Shown: positions 26,993 to 38,826, counted from the first letter of the stretch. The stretch: 64,000 bases of DNA from Acinetobacter albensis (GCF_900095025.1 NZ_FMBK01000005.1:124001-188000), one strand, 5' to 3'. Made by a program: numbers and translations. The notes: generated by a model not told the origin, from the sequence alone.

Positions 26993-27451
26993 ATGGAAAA
27001 TTTAAATTATTCAGTGATCTGGGCAATTGTATTTAGTGGGATTTTTCTTTGGGTAGGTATGCTTACTGGCGTATGGAAATATTATCAAATCCGTTGTTCA
27101 GCACAAGCGCGCGCTCATTATTACGTCGATATTGCACATAGAAGCAGTTTATTGTACGCACCAGCCAGTTTAATTCTTGCTGTCTTGGCTTATTTTTCAG
27201 TATGGATAGAAGAAATAAACTTAATCTTTGTCTTCATTAATCTTTTCTTTTTTAGCTTTTCAATTTTAAGCTATATATTGCATGGCTGGTTAAAAGACAC
27301 TACGAATCAATTTAAACAACCTCACCAAATGGGACGTTGGCACTTACCCAAATGGATGTTAAGCAGCGCTATGTTGTTATTGGTTATAGGCGAATTGGTG
27401 GCTACAGCCGGATTATTAGGTGGTGCGATGATTGGTCTATTTAAACTTTAA
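26993..27451 (+). CDS. four-helix integral membrane protein
   Basis: 152 residues with four predicted membrane segments: SVIWAIVFSGIFLWVGMLTG, LLYAPASLILAVLAYFSVW, LIFVFINLFFFSFSILSYIL and MLLLVIGELVATAGLLGGAM. A conserved-looking basic loop (KYYQIRCSAQARAHYYVDIA) follows helix 1. No function can be assigned. It is divergent from the hydrolase upstream and ends at a strong hairpin. Confidence 0.68.
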   Translation: MENLNYSVIWAIVFSGIFLWVGMLTGVWKYYQIRCSAQARAHYYVDIAHRSSLLYAPASLILAVLAYFSVWIEEINLIFVFINLFFFSFSILSYILHGWLKDTTNQFKQPHQMGRWHLPKWMLSSAMLLLVIGELVATAGLLGGAMIGLFKL

Positions 27452-27481
27452 TATAATTTTTATTATTTTATTTTTTCTTAG

Positions 27482-27504
27482 GATGGGTGAGTGGCTCACC
27501 CATC
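27482..27504. terminator. bidirectional hairpin terminator
   Basis: 10-bp perfect stem GATGGGTGAG / CTCACCCATC, loop TGG, between two convergent membrane-protein genes. Confidence 0.8.
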
Positions 27505-27506
27505 TT

Positions 27507-27749
27507 CTATTCTGTAGAGTTACTCTGTTTCTGGTAACGATACTTTTGATCGACCACTGCCCAAATGTAAAAGGCAATTGAAGCAATAAAAGCATACATA
27601 AAGAATTCTGGTTTCAGATTACCTTGAATTAAACCATGCATGATCAGAATCACCATGAGACCAACAGTGGTACTTAAATAGGTGACCATATTTTTGTTTG
27701 CTTTTAGAGCGTTAATGAAGACTTGCTTGTTGAAATGTAATGATAACAT
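27507..27749 (-). CDS. small two-helix membrane protein
   Basis: 80 residues from ATG 27749; an upstream in-frame ATG at 27797 is rejected because AGGAGGGGTGGAG lies directly before 27749. Two helices (TYLSTTVGLMVILIMHGLI and FFMYAFIASIAFYIWAVVD) and a basic tail. Unknown function; resembles small DUF-type inner-membrane proteins. Confidence 0.68.
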   Translation of the reverse strand: MLSLHFNKQVFINALKANKNMVTYLSTTVGLMVILIMHGLIQGNLKPEFFMYAFIASIAFYIWAVVDQKYRYQKQSNSTE

Positions 27750-28205
27750 CTCCACCCCTCCTATAATTTTCGACTTAAACCAAATTGTTTTAGTCAACTT
27801 CGTTCTAATGTTTTACTTCTTATTTTGGTGTATTTCAAGGGCTGTTTTCATAATTTTGCAATAAAACTATGCTAATGCGAACTTATGTATGACTATTTTA
27901 TTTTAAATGTAAATATATGGTATTTTTTAAGAGCATAACCTGAGTTATTTTATTATTGATCAGAAATTAAAAGATTCATCATGAGAATAAATAGTTTATT
28001 GAAATTACGATAATAAGGACGATCGTGCATCATTCAAAAAGTGAACACAATATATGGTTGAAATTATTCACGCCATGTCTAAAGAATTTTTCAATCTACT
28101 GATGATGTAAACAATAAAACTCTGTTTGGGTAAAACACGATGCTTTATTGATTGGGTTAAAATCAGGTTTGGGTAAAACTTGATTTTAAATACTATCAGT
28201 TTTGC
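27750..28205. other. gap with brnQ-side hairpin
   Basis: 456 bp without a gene. GGGTAAAAC recurs at about 28126 and 28170. At 28158-28188 TAAAATCA pairs with TGATTTTA and an inner GTTT/AAAC, forming a likely terminator for brnQ on the minus strand. Confidence 0.55.
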
Positions 28206-29498
28206 TTATTTTCCGACCTTATCTAGCACAATCGCAATCACTAGCACACATAGAGAAGGAATAAGCCATGCTAAATTTTGTTCGTTTAAAGGTAAATGTT
28301 GAATAAAATTAGGTAAATATGATTCAAAACCAGCCACTTTTACAGCATCGAATAAACCAAATAAAAATGCAATTGCAGTAACAGGTGCAACGACAGAGGA
28401 AGGACGATTAAAAAATTTCCAAAAGAAACTCAGTAATATAACCACAATTGCAGGTGGGTAAATCGCACTTAAAACAGGCACTGAAACAGTAATCAGCTTG
28501 GTCAAGCCTAAGTTAGAGATAATAAACGAGAAGCCAATTAAGATAAAAACTAAAATTTTATACGGAATTTTAGTCAGTTCAGAAAAGTACTCTGCGCATG
28601 CACAGGTTAAACCGATCGCGGTGACCATACAGGCCAGAAAAATCATCGCTGTTAAAAATAACGATCCCACATCACCAAACGCATGCTGTACATAGGCATG
28701 TAAAATAACAGCTCCATTTGCAGCATTGGGTGCAACTTCGTGACTGCCTAAACCCAGCTTAAATAAGCTTAAATAGACTAAGGTTAAACCTACACCTGAA
28801 ATTAAACTGGCGATGACAGCATATTTAGTGACCAGCTTTTTATCAGTTACTCCGCGCGAATGAATGGCATGAATAATTACAATACCAAAAACCAAAGCAC
28901 CTAAAGTATCCATGGTTAGATAACCATTCACGAAACCTTCGGAGACTGGAGCAGTAACATAATTATTAATTGCAGGTGGGATAAATCCAGCAGGTATCGC
29001 AAATGCAGCAATTCCGAGTATCGCTAAAGAAATAATTTTTAATGGTGCGAGAAAATGCCCCACTGTATCAAGGAGTTTATTTGGATAAAGTGATACGACA
29101 GTCACGATTGCAAAATAAATAGCACTATAAATAAGTAAGCTGCTACTTGATGTACCAAAATATGAAGAAAATCCAATTTCATATGAAACCGTTGCTGTAC
29201 GAGGCGTTGCAAACAAAGGTCCAACCGCTAAATAACACACCACAGTTAAAATTAAACTTGCTATTTTACCTAAGGGTGAACTTAAATTTTGGATAGAACC
29301 CTCAACGCGTGATAAAGCTATAATGGTGATGACAGGTAGACCAACGGCCGTGATTAGAAAGCCAAATGCAGCCAACCATACATGTTCACCCGCTTGTTGA
29401 GCGACAATAGGAGGAAAGATAATATTGCCAGCACCAATAAAAAGTGCAAAGGTCATAAAACCTAAAGCAACAATATCTCGAGTACGAAGATTTGTCAT
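28206..29498 (-). CDS. brnQ: branched-chain amino-acid Na+/cation symporter
   Basis: A 430-residue LIVCS-family transporter for leucine, isoleucine and valine. ATG 29498 is chosen (a TTG six codons upstream gives no better ribosome site). The N-terminus [20 protein letters not shown] with GNIIFPP is diagnostic of BrnQ. About 12 membrane segments follow. It is monocistronic, with a hairpin 20-50 bp past the stop. Confidence 0.92.
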   Translation of the reverse strand: MTNLRTRDIVALGFMTFALFIGAGNIIFPPIVAQQAGEHVWLAAFGFLITAVGLPVITIIALSRVEGSIQNLSSPLGKIASLILTVVCYLAVGPLFATPRTATVSYEIGFSSYFGTSSSSLLIYSAIYFAIVTVVSLYPNKLLDTVGHFLAPLKIISLAILGIAAFAIPAGFIPPAINNYVTAPVSEGFVNGYLTMDTLGALVFGIVIIHAIHSRGVTDKKLVTKYAVIASLISGVGLTLVYLSLFKLGLGSHEVAPNAANGAVILHAYVQHAFGDVGSLFLTAMIFLACMVTAIGLTCACAEYFSELTKIPYKILVFILIGFSFIISNLGLTKLITVSVPVLSAIYPPAIVVILLSFFWKFFNRPSSVVAPVTAIAFLFGLFDAVKVAGFESYLPNFIQHLPLNEQNLAWLIPSLCVLVIAIVLDKVGK

Positions 29499-29843
29499 AG
29501 AAAGGGAGAGGGTCAAGCAAAAAGGGCAATTTTAGAGGATACACAAAGTTTTGGGTACTTTATTTTATGTAAGTTGTAGATTTTATTTATAAACAAATAA
29601 AAAGCTATATTAAATAAAAAAATAAAATTTTATTTATATTACTGATTTTTTTATTAAAAAAAGATAATTTATTTTTTACTTTATTTATAAACCTCTTTTA
29701 GCGAGGATGATCGCAAGTTTAAAAATTATACATTCAGCGTGGGGGAATCGTTATGCTGAATAATGAATGACTTAATAATCTGTAATTAAACAAAAAAATA
29801 ATAAAAGGTTTATAATCTTAATGATCCCAGATGAGAATAAATA
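29499..29843. other. divergent promoter region brnQ/map
   Basis: About 345 bp, extremely A/T-rich. It must hold the promoters of both genes. No other feature seen. Confidence 0.45.
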
Positions 29844-30638
29844 ATGAAAGCTTCTACTATTACAATTAAAACTGAGCAAGATATCGAAAAACTCCGTATT
29901 TCTGGGCGATTGGCTGCTCAAGTTTTAGAAATGATAGGGAAGTATGTTCAGCCGGGTGTGACGACAGAATATTTGGACGATATTTGTAATGATTATATTG
30001 TAAATACTTTAAAAGTGACGCCAGCCAATGTTGGCTATTATGGTTACACCAAAACGACGTGTATTTCCCCAAATGAAGTGGTGTGTCATGGTATTCCCTC
30101 AGCAGCAACTATTTTAAAAGATGGGGATATTCTGAATATTGATGTTGCGATTATCAAAGATGATTATTTTGGCGATACCAGTCGCATGTATTATGTTGGC
30201 AGTGTTAAACCTGAAGCGAAAAAATTGGTTGAAACGACTTATGAAGCAATGGTTGCGGGGATTCATGCAGTAAAGCCAGATGCAACCTTGGGCGATATTG
30301 GATTTGCCATTCAATCAGTAGCACAGCGCGAAGGCTATAGCATTGTTCGTGAATATTGTGGTCATGGAATTGGTAAAATTTATCATGAACAACCTAATGT
30401 TCTGCATTATGGGCAAGCAGGACAAGGTTTAAAACTGAAGAAAGGCATGGTCTTTACAATTGAGCCTATGGTCAATGCGGGTAAAGCACGAGTAAAAGAG
30501 CTTAAAGATGGTTGGACTGTGGTGACAGCAGATGGTTCATTAACAGCACAATGGGAGCATATGGTTGCTGTAACGGATACAGGTTTTGAGTTATTGTCAC
30601 CTTGGCCAGAAGGAACAGGTTCATATCCAGCAATTTAA
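29844..30638 (+). CDS. map: methionine aminopeptidase, type I
   Basis: 264 residues; removes the N-terminal methionine from nascent proteins. All five metal ligands of the pita-bread fold are visible: D100 (LNIDVAI), D111 (FGDTSR), H174 (CGHGIG), E207 (TIEPMV) and E238 (QWEHM), plus the substrate histidine H82 (VCHGIP). No N-terminal extension is present, as in bacterial type Ia. rpsB-tsf do not flank it, so it may be an additional or relocated copy. Confidence 0.94.
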   Translation: MKASTITIKTEQDIEKLRISGRLAAQVLEMIGKYVQPGVTTEYLDDICNDYIVNTLKVTPANVGYYGYTKTTCISPNEVVCHGIPSAATILKDGDILNIDVAIIKDDYFGDTSRMYYVGSVKPEAKKLVETTYEAMVAGIHAVKPDATLGDIGFAIQSVAQREGYSIVREYCGHGIGKIYHEQPNVLHYGQAGQGLKLKKGMVFTIEPMVNAGKARVKELKDGWTVVTADGSLTAQWEHMVAVTDTGFELLSPWPEGTGSYPAI

Positions 30639-31025
30639 AAGATTTATTTAAATGATAAAATATGGCTTTAGACTTTAGTAGAACTAAATTCTGATTCCAC
30701 ATAAATAAAGTGTTTTAAACGATAAAAACTTCCTGCAATATCTGATTTTATTTGGTGTTTGACTGTTTTTGAGTAAATTTTAAGATATTTTATCTATTAG
30801 ATAAAAGTGTGTTTTATTTGTATTATAGACAAATAGAATCTAGCTGTAGTTTCTTATCTTAGTTTATAAGCTTATCCACCTCGGGTAAGCTTTTTTTTAT
30901 CAAAAATTTTCTTCAGTGAGAAGAATGAGCTGATTGTCGCTTTGAGCTAGATTCAAAATTAGAAATTTTCAATTTTAATCATTTATTGTTTAAGCTTTCT
31001 ATCATTACGATAGATCACAGCCATC
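30639..31025. other. 387-bp gap with terminator
   Basis: AT-rich, no gene. Its strongest signal is at 30868-30898: stem AAGCTTATCC / GGGTAAGCTT (one G-T pair), five-base loop and eight T, 230 bp after map. Confidence 0.55.
30868..30898 (+). terminator. intrinsic terminator
   Basis: 10-bp stem with T-run, the only good stop signal downstream of map. Confidence 0.8.
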
Positions 31026-31925
31026 TTAATATTTGCTGAGTTGCTTGACCAAATAGTCGATAAGTACACGTACAGCTGGAAGTTGTCCGCGTCGTGAAGG
31101 ATAAACTGCGTGTAGAATACCATGGGGCGCTTTCCAGTTAGGCAACACACGCACCAGTTCACCACTTTCAATATAGTCTTGAGCAATGGTATCTGGTAAG
31201 AGAGCAATGCCACAATTTTGTCGGGCCAGTTGTGCCAACATCATTAAATCAGAACCCATCACGACTGGATTAACTTTAATTTTTTTCTGATGATTGTCTT
31301 CATCGTGCACCACAATATGTTGATCTAAATGCTCATCGACCATACTCAGAATACGATGCTCACTTAAGTCTTCAGGCTGTTTCAAGTCACCGTATTGGTT
31401 CAAATAAGCTTGGCTTGCAAATAAGTGCTGTTCAATTTTTTCAAATTTGCGTAGCACTAAAGTGGGATCATCATCAAGATTAGAGCGAACTCGAAGCGCA
31501 ATATCAATGCCTTCATTAATAATATCGACACGGCGATTACTGACAATTAACTGAACTTTAATTTCAGGATAGGTTTTTAAAAACTCAGGCAAAATTTTTG
31601 CAATTTCATTTTGTGCAATCGAAACCGGTAGACTCATTTTAATGACCCCACGTGGTTGAATACTCAAATGATCAACCAAATCATGAGCAGCTTGAGCCGC
31701 AGTCATCATCACTTGTGCATGACGATAAACATTCATCCCAATATCGGTCACTGCAAAATGACGTGAACTGCGCTGAATTAGGCGAACACCCAAACGCTCT
31801 TCAAGATTGTGTACTCGACGACTTAATTTGGATTTTGGAATATCGGTTGCGCGTTCTGCTGCACTAAATCCACCATGTTCGACCACCATAGCAAAGCAAT
31901 AAAAATCATCAAGATCGGACAGCAT
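31026..31925 (-). CDS. LysR-family transcriptional regulator
   Basis: 299 residues. The N-terminal winged helix-turn-helix reads HGGFSAAERATDIPKSKLSR then LEERLGVRLIQRSSR, the classic LysR DNA-binding segment. The C-terminal periplasmic-binding-like effector domain follows (IDIALRVR, SDLMMLAQLARQNCGIALLP). These proteins usually control a divergent gene; none is directly divergent here. It lies 87 bp downstream of the hydrolase and PadR genes on the same strand. Effector unknown. Confidence 0.9.
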   Translation of the reverse strand: MLSDLDDFYCFAMVVEHGGFSAAERATDIPKSKLSRRVHNLEERLGVRLIQRSSRHFAVTDIGMNVYRHAQVMMTAAQAAHDLVDHLSIQPRGVIKMSLPVSIAQNEIAKILPEFLKTYPEIKVQLIVSNRRVDIINEGIDIALRVRSNLDDDPTLVLRKFEKIEQHLFASQAYLNQYGDLKQPEDLSEHRILSMVDEHLDQHIVVHDEDNHQKKIKVNPVVMGSDLMMLAQLARQNCGIALLPDTIAQDYIESGELVRVLPNWKAPHGILHAVYPSRRGQLPAVRVLIDYLVKQLSKY

Positions 31926-32012
31926 TTAAAAATTCCATTGATGCAACAATCCCGTTAATTAAAGATTTATCGTTGCAATTTGTCAATTTTAAATTTTGTT
32001 TATCTGAATTAT

Positions 32013-32921
32013 TTATACAGGATTTTTTAAAAAACGAGCAATTTCACGGCTAAATTTAATTGGTTCACTAATTAAAGGAGTATGCCCAGATTTTTTAAAT
32101 ATAATTTGGGTTGAATTTTGCACACTATTCGCAATGATCTTTTGGCCCTGAGAGGGGTATAAAGAAGATTTTTCACCTATAAAGAAAGTTGTTGGACAAT
32201 CAAGTTGTGCCACTGCTTCGCGATAATCCTCGTTATGGTTCAGGTAATTATTGATATACCAAGCCAGATAATCTAAACGTTGAATGGGTAAAATTAATGG
32301 TTGTAATTTAGGTTGCTTTAATGCCACTTTAAACAGAAGCGGTACAATTTTATTGCTGGCTTGTAATTCAATAAAACTGAGCCAAAGTTTCATCAGTTCT
32401 TGTTGAGGTGTTGGCTCTAGATCTTTAAATAAACGTGTTTGCGGGTTGGATGCCAGCAAGATGGAAATTTGAGCTAAAAGCGCTTTAAATTCACCTTGAC
32501 GCTGACTGAGCAAACCATATTGCCATGTTTCATCTACTGAAATTTTAGGGGTTTGATCAATATGCAGATAAGACTTTATCTTTTGATGAAAATTGCCATA
32601 TTGCATGCCATGCATGGCAGTAGATGCCCCCATTGAATAAGCAATTACAGAAAATTGATCTAATTTAAATTGTTCAATCAGACTTGTGATATCAGTCCAA
32701 TGACTTGAAATTGCATCTAGAGTTGGGATGCGGCAATTATGTGAACCACCAAAACCACGCCAGTCTGGAATAATAAATTTAAATTTTTGAGTATGAGGAT
32801 ATAAAAAAGGTAACCATTGCCAACTTTGCATGCCTAAACCAGATAGAACCAATACGGGCTTCCCTTGGCCAAACTCTCGTACAAAAAGTAGCTCACCATC
32901 TGGCATAGCATAGTAGGACAT
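32013..32921 (-). CDS. alpha/beta-fold hydrolase
   Basis: 302 residues. Motifs: LVLSGLGMQSWQW (oxyanion), PDWRGFGGSH, nucleophile elbow AYSMGAST, acid FIGEKSSLYP and histidine SGHTPLIS. No signal peptide, so probably cytoplasmic. It starts 18 bp after the PadR gene on the same strand and is presumably cotranscribed and controlled by it. Substrate unknown; family members include esterases and C-C hydrolases. Confidence 0.8.
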   Translation of the reverse strand: MSYYAMPDGELLFVREFGQGKPVLVLSGLGMQSWQWLPFLYPHTQKFKFIIPDWRGFGGSHNCRIPTLDAISSHWTDITSLIEQFKLDQFSVIAYSMGASTAMHGMQYGNFHQKIKSYLHIDQTPKISVDETWQYGLLSQRQGEFKALLAQISILLASNPQTRLFKDLEPTPQQELMKLWLSFIELQASNKIVPLLFKVALKQPKLQPLILPIQRLDYLAWYINNYLNHNEDYREAVAQLDCPTTFFIGEKSSLYPSQGQKIIANSVQNSTQIIFKKSGHTPLISEPIKFSREIARFLKNPV

Positions 32922-32939
32922 GTTTATTATTTCCTTAGA

Positions 32940-33485
32940 TTATTCTTGTTCATCAAAAATTTTTAATTGCGGAATAAGCATCTCTAACCAGCTAATCCAG
33001 CCTATTTCTAAATCAATTCCAAGTTGTAAAATCATTTTATGGATAAATTGTGTTCGATTATGATTATGCCCATCTGCAAAATCTTTTGCAAAAATAGTTT
33101 GATAGGTTTTGAGCTTTTGTTGATGTAAGCGTAGATGACGCTCGAGTTCAGGCAACAAACTTTTTCCACCTAACTGAGCTTCAGCCCTTAAACGCACCAT
33201 GAGTTCTTCACGTAATTGCGCGGGTGGACTTTGTTTGACCATCCAATCAGCTAATTCGATACGTCCTAACGCTTCAACCTGATAGGTTTTTTTTCGACTG
33301 CTGCTGTCGGGCTGTTCAAGCGTCGATATCCATTTTTTTTCTTGCATACCGCTGAGTTCGCGATAAATTTGTTGATGTGTTGCATTCCAGAAAAAGCCCA
33401 TAGAACGATCAAAACGACGTGCTAAATCAATACCTGTACTGGGTTTCTCAATTAAGCTGGTCAATAAAACATGGGCTAAAGACAT
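32940..33485 (-). CDS. PadR-family transcriptional regulator
   Basis: 181 residues, the length of the two-domain PadR/Vir subgroup. The N-terminal winged helix shows VLLTSLIEKPSTGIDLARRF and FFWNATHQQIYRELSGMQEK, typical of PadR. The C-terminal helix (residues about 110-180) is the dimerisation tail. It is the first gene of a unit with a hydrolase and is divergent from fadH. Two identical-geometry palindromes lie in between and are its likely operators. Confidence 0.9.
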   Translation of the reverse strand: MSLAHVLLTSLIEKPSTGIDLARRFDRSMGFFWNATHQQIYRELSGMQEKKWISTLEQPDSSSRKKTYQVEALGRIELADWMVKQSPPAQLREELMVRLRAEAQLGGKSLLPELERHLRLHQQKLKTYQTIFAKDFADGHNHNRTQFIHKMILQLGIDLEIGWISWLEMLIPQLKIFDEQE

Positions 33486-33518
33486 AGACGGCTCAGTCAG
33501 TAAATATTTACCTAATCA

Positions 33519-33538
33519 TTATGCAACATGTTGCATAA
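33519..33538. promoter_or_regulatory. 20-bp perfect palindrome, likely PadR operator 1
   Basis: TTATGCAACATGTTGCATAA, core ATGCAA-CATG-TTGCAT, 33 bp upstream of the PadR start codon. Confidence 0.72.
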
Positions 33539-33561
33539 AAATCAAATCTAGAATATAAAAT

Positions 33562-33577
33562 ATGCAACAAATTGCAT
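33562..33577. promoter_or_regulatory. likely PadR operator 2
   Basis: ATGCAA-N4-TTGCAT, the same half-sites and 4-bp spacing as operator 1, 41 bp away and nearer fadH. Confidence 0.65.
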
Positions 33578-33605
33578 TAATTGAAATATAAGCCAGCTGT
33601 ATTAA

Positions 33606-35648
<2,043 letters not shown>

Positions 35649-35656
35649 ACAGACAA

Positions 35657-35681
35657 AGTCCTCTCCCTTTGGGGGAGGACT
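35657..35681 (+). terminator. GC-rich hairpin after fadH
   Basis: 11-bp stem AGTCCTCTCCC / GGGGGAGGACT (one G-T), loop TTT; no T tract, so it may be a 3'-end stabiliser rather than a full terminator before the next gene. Confidence 0.6.
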
Positions 35682-35769
35682 AAATCAATGGATTTCAAGT
35701 AGAAAAAAAATGATAGAAACAAAGAACTCTTTTCTCTCAATTGAAATATAAAATTATAAGGAAATAAAA

Positions 35770-36180
35770 ATGGCTTTAGCAAATACGCAAACTGCCGTAC
35801 AGCGCTGGCATGAAATGCTAGAAACCCGCGATATGTCAATATTGAATGATTTACTTGCAGATGATGTGATCTTTCGTTCACCGGTTGCATTTAATCCCTA
35901 TGTTGGTAAACAAATTGTATTTTTCATTTTATCAAACGTGATTGAGATTTTTGAAAATTTTACTTACCACCGAGCGTTTTATACCTCAGACGGAATGAGT
36001 GTTGTACTTGAGTTTTCGGCTAATGTAACCGAAAAAAAATTAAAAGGCATTGATATGATTTGCTTTAATGATCAAGGAAAAATTATTGATTTTGAAGTGA
36101 TGCTACGTCCTAAAAGTGGGCTAGAAGCTTTGGCTGCACAAATGGGACAGCGTTTGGCGGCATTTACCCCAAAAGTTTAA
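35770..36180 (+). CDS. NTF2-like / SnoaL-type protein
   Basis: 136 residues with the cone-shaped NTF2-like pattern: helix TAVQRWHEMLETRDMSILND, then LLADDVIFRSPVAFNPYVGK, and strands to DFEVMLRPKSGLEAL. The family includes polyketide cyclases, isomerases and orphan ligand-binding proteins. No catalytic diad can be picked with confidence. It follows fadH by 120 bp on the same strand and could share its transcript; a role with fatty-acyl substrates is only a guess. Confidence 0.75.
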   Translation: MALANTQTAVQRWHEMLETRDMSILNDLLADDVIFRSPVAFNPYVGKQIVFFILSNVIEIFENFTYHRAFYTSDGMSVVLEFSANVTEKKLKGIDMICFNDQGKIIDFEVMLRPKSGLEALAAQMGQRLAAFTPKV

Positions 36181-36291
36181 CTGAGTAAAATTTTAAGGTA
36201 AAAATTGAGATAACAGATCGTGTAAATGATTTAGGGTGAATATGAAGCCTATTATTTTAAATTTGCATTAATCTCCCAAGGTGAAATACAC

Positions 36292-37395
36292 ATGAAATTG
36301 CCGGTCAAAAAAATAACGCACTGGGTACAAAATATTGTTGATCAGTTATCTGGAGCCGAAATACCGAAATTGTATTTTGATCCAAAAGGACAGGCGCAAC
36401 AATGGATTGATCAATTGCCTCAACTCAATCACAAATATCGTCCAACACCATGGTTGTCTAATACTCATCTGCATTTAATGTATTTTGATTTGATTAAGAA
36501 AAAGAATGTTCAGCTACAGTATGATGCAATTGAGCACTTACACATGGCTGACGGTGGTATTACTGCTATTGCATGGTACGGATTACATTTGCCTGAAAGT
36601 ACACCGACGATTGTCCTTATGCATACCTTAACGGGAACGCCTGAAAGCATGTCTGAGGTAGTTCACGATTTACATCGTTATACGGGTTGGCGGATTGCAT
36701 TATGTTTACGCCGTGGTCATGCAAACTTACCTATGATAGTTCCTAAAATCTCTATTTTTGGTTCGACCTCTGATTTGCGCGAACAAATTGAATATATTCA
36801 AACCAAATTTGCTCATTCTACTTTGTATGCTGTCGGATCGTCAGCAGGGACAGGGCTATTGGTACGATATTTAGGGGAACAAGGCGAGCAAACGCCGTTT
36901 AAAGCTGCTTTTGCACTTTGCCCAGGCTATGACACAGAACTGGGCTTCAAAAATGTGCATCCCTTTTATAGTAAAATTATGACCAAAAAATTATTTCAGT
37001 CATTTATTCATCCTTATTCGACCACATGGCAAAAAACAGCGTCACTCACTCAAGTGCTTGCCACTCGAAGTTTGGCTGACTTCCAGTACCGTTATTTTGA
37101 AATGGCAGGTTATCAGAGCTTTGAAGCTTATAATCAGGCCACCAATCCTATTTTTGTATTTGAAAAAATTACCATTCCACTGATGGTGTTAAATGCAGAA
37201 GATGATCCTGTGTGTCGTATACAAAATCTAGAACCGTATAAAACGGTGATTCAGAACATGCCAAATATTATGGTGGTCACCACGAAAAAGGGCAGTCATT
37301 GTGGATTTTACGAAGGATTAAAACAAACTAATTCTTGGGCGACACGATTAATTTCTGATTTTTTAATCAATCAGCATCAACAAGAATTACTTTAG
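36292..37395 (+). CDS. alpha/beta-hydrolase, YheT/COG0429 type
   Basis: 367 residues. Motifs typical of the YheT/EMB8 group: WLSNTHLHLMYF near the N-terminus (the 'N-x-H' stretch), GITAIAWYG, VLMHTLTGTPES (oxyanion), CLRRGHANLP, the nucleophile elbow VGSSAGTGLL, acid NAEDDPVCR and histidine GSHCGFYEG. The family has poorly known esterase activity. It has its own upstream space and a AAGG-type ribosome site. Confidence 0.82.
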   Translation: MKLPVKKITHWVQNIVDQLSGAEIPKLYFDPKGQAQQWIDQLPQLNHKYRPTPWLSNTHLHLMYFDLIKKKNVQLQYDAIEHLHMADGGITAIAWYGLHLPESTPTIVLMHTLTGTPESMSEVVHDLHRYTGWRIALCLRRGHANLPMIVPKISIFGSTSDLREQIEYIQTKFAHSTLYAVGSSAGTGLLVRYLGEQGEQTPFKAAFALCPGYDTELGFKNVHPFYSKIMTKKLFQSFIHPYSTTWQKTASLTQVLATRSLADFQYRYFEMAGYQSFEAYNQATNPIFVFEKITIPLMVLNAEDDPVCRIQNLEPYKTVIQNMPNIMVVTTKKGSHCGFYEGLKQTNSWATRLISDFLINQHQQELL

Positions 37396-37611
37396 CGGTC
37401 TTGATGAAATATTTAGATGCAATTAATATGAGCAAGGCTGATGGTTTAATAAGAATTGAATCAGTTTTTCTGTTATACTTATTGCAACAAGTATGAAAAT
37501 GTTCTCTTTTTGAAATTGATAGAAATATTATATTAGTCTAAGTGATCGAAATAAAAGTTGTTTTGAAATGCCAATGGTGGTGTTTCTGTAGATGTTAAAA
37601 AATTGGTGTAA

Positions 37612-37842
37612 ATGTTGAATAATATAGAAAATTTAATTGCAAAATCTGTAAATGGTAGTGAAATAATTGTATCGTTGGTTCCATCAAAAAAGATGCAAAG
37701 TACGCGTGATGGGTTTAAATGGGTTGAAGTTGGAAAAAAAGTATTACTTCAATCTGGTGTAGAAATTGATTTAAACCTTGATGGTCGTAGCTTCTATACA
37801 GATGTAAATGAAATGTTTAAATTCACTTCTCGTGTAAATTAA
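37612..37842 (+). CDS. hypothetical protein
   Basis: 76 residues: MLNNIENLIAKSVNGSEI, then SKKMQSTRDGFKWVEVGKKV and GVEIDLNLDGRSFYTDVNEM. A soluble alpha/beta protein with a plausible small fold. Family unknown. A strong terminator 22 bp after the stop supports a real gene. Confidence 0.55.
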   Translation: MLNNIENLIAKSVNGSEIIVSLVPSKKMQSTRDGFKWVEVGKKVLLQSGVEIDLNLDGRSFYTDVNEMFKFTSRVN

Positions 37843-37863
37843 ACCACATTAAAAATGCTCTTT

Positions 37864-37887
37864 AAAACCGCCATAAGGCGGTTTTTT
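37864..37887. terminator. intrinsic terminator
   Basis: Stem AAAACCGCC / GGCGGTTTT with loop ATAA, six T. Confidence 0.9.
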
Positions 37888-38051
37888 GGTTTTCAAAGTA
37901 CTGTGTATATTTTTAGATGTTTTATGCGTATTTAAGAAATCAATTTTTACAATTTTATGTTGTTATGAGCACTTTTTGTCACTTTTTGTCATTATTAAGT
38001 AATCATAATCCCCGTATAACTAATACTTCACTTTCAAGAAGTGAGTGGGGT

Positions 38052-38144
38052 ATGAGAACTTTAGAATTATTATTAACATCATCATCTGCTGTTTTACTTA
38101 TGCTAGTCATTTATGCATTTGGGCAAATGTCTAATTCATTATAA
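38052..38144 (+). CDS. small membrane protein, 30 residues
   Basis: MRTLELLLTSSSAVLLMLVI YAFGQMSNSL: one transmembrane helix. GTGAGTGGGG precedes the ATG and a terminator follows 10 bp after the stop. An in-frame extension to 37917 (75 residues) looks like intergenic sequence. Unknown function. Confidence 0.5.
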   Translation: MRTLELLLTSSSAVLLMLVIYAFGQMSNSL

Positions 38145-38153
38145 ATAACCAAT

Positions 38154-38177
38154 AAAAAGCACCAAAAGGTGCTTTTT
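38154..38177. terminator. intrinsic terminator
   Basis: Stem AAAAAGCACC / GGTGCTTTTT, loop AAAA. Confidence 0.88.
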
Positions 38178-38279
38178 ATTTAAGTAGGGTCATCAAATTG
38201 AGGAATAGTAAAATTGAAAGATAAATTTAAAGTATAAAAATAAATCAAATATAAATTAATTTTTATTGTGGGGTTGAGT

Positions 38280-38435
38280 GTGAATACTAAAAAATTAAGG
38301 GTATTGTTATCGATGTTAGTATTTTTGAGTGTAGTACTAGGTTTGTATATTCATCAACAAAATAAGGAAAAAAGAAAAAATGAAATTAAGCAGTTGGTTT
38401 TTGAGGCAGAACAAAGTTTATTGCAATTGAACTAA
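38280..38435 (+). CDS. small single-helix membrane protein, 51 residues
   Basis: GTG start with GGGGTTGAG upstream. MNTKKLRVLLSMLVFLSVVL is a positively charged N-terminus with one helix; a charged cytoplasmic or periplasmic tail follows (NKEKRKNEIKQLVFEAEQSL). Too short for normal ORF cut-offs, but the composition is that of a real membrane anchor. Unknown function. Confidence 0.5.
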   Translation: MNTKKLRVLLSMLVFLSVVLGLYIHQQNKEKRKNEIKQLVFEAEQSLLQLN

Positions 38436-38568
38436 GTGGTGATAAGCCCAATAGAGTTTTTTTATGATTTTGACCCAAAGTAAATAGAAATAGACTTATA
38501 TTTGAACGCATAGACGAAGCGATTAATTTTATTTATGATGAGTTACATAGGCAAAAAAGTATAAAATT

Positions 38569-38826
38569 ATGAATTTTAAACAATTTAAAATCGTGAATGT
38601 CATTTTGGCTATTATTGGAGTTGCTGCATTTTTATATTTCCAAGAATCTATACGAACGCAAGACAAAGAGCCTTTTAAACAAGGTACTTCGGAGTATGCG
38701 GGTTATCATTATGCACAAGAAAATAAATTAGCTGGTGCAGATCAATGTAAAAATGCAAAAGATAATGCGGTTAAAGTATTTAATGCAGAATTTTTAGCAG
38801 GTTGTAAAAGATTTTTTGATCAGTAA
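38569..38826 (+). CDS. small membrane-anchored protein
   Basis: 85 residues with one N-terminal helix (FKIVNVILAIIGVAAFLYFQ) and a hydrophilic exported-looking domain holding two cysteines (DQCKNAKD and AGCKRFF) that could form a disulfide. The pattern 'SEYAGYHYAQENKLAGADQC' repeats Ala/Gly-Tyr spacing seen in small periplasmic proteins. Unknown function. Confidence 0.6.
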   Translation: MNFKQFKIVNVILAIIGVAAFLYFQESIRTQDKEPFKQGTSEYAGYHYAQENKLAGADQCKNAKDNAVKVFNAEFLAGCKRFFDQ

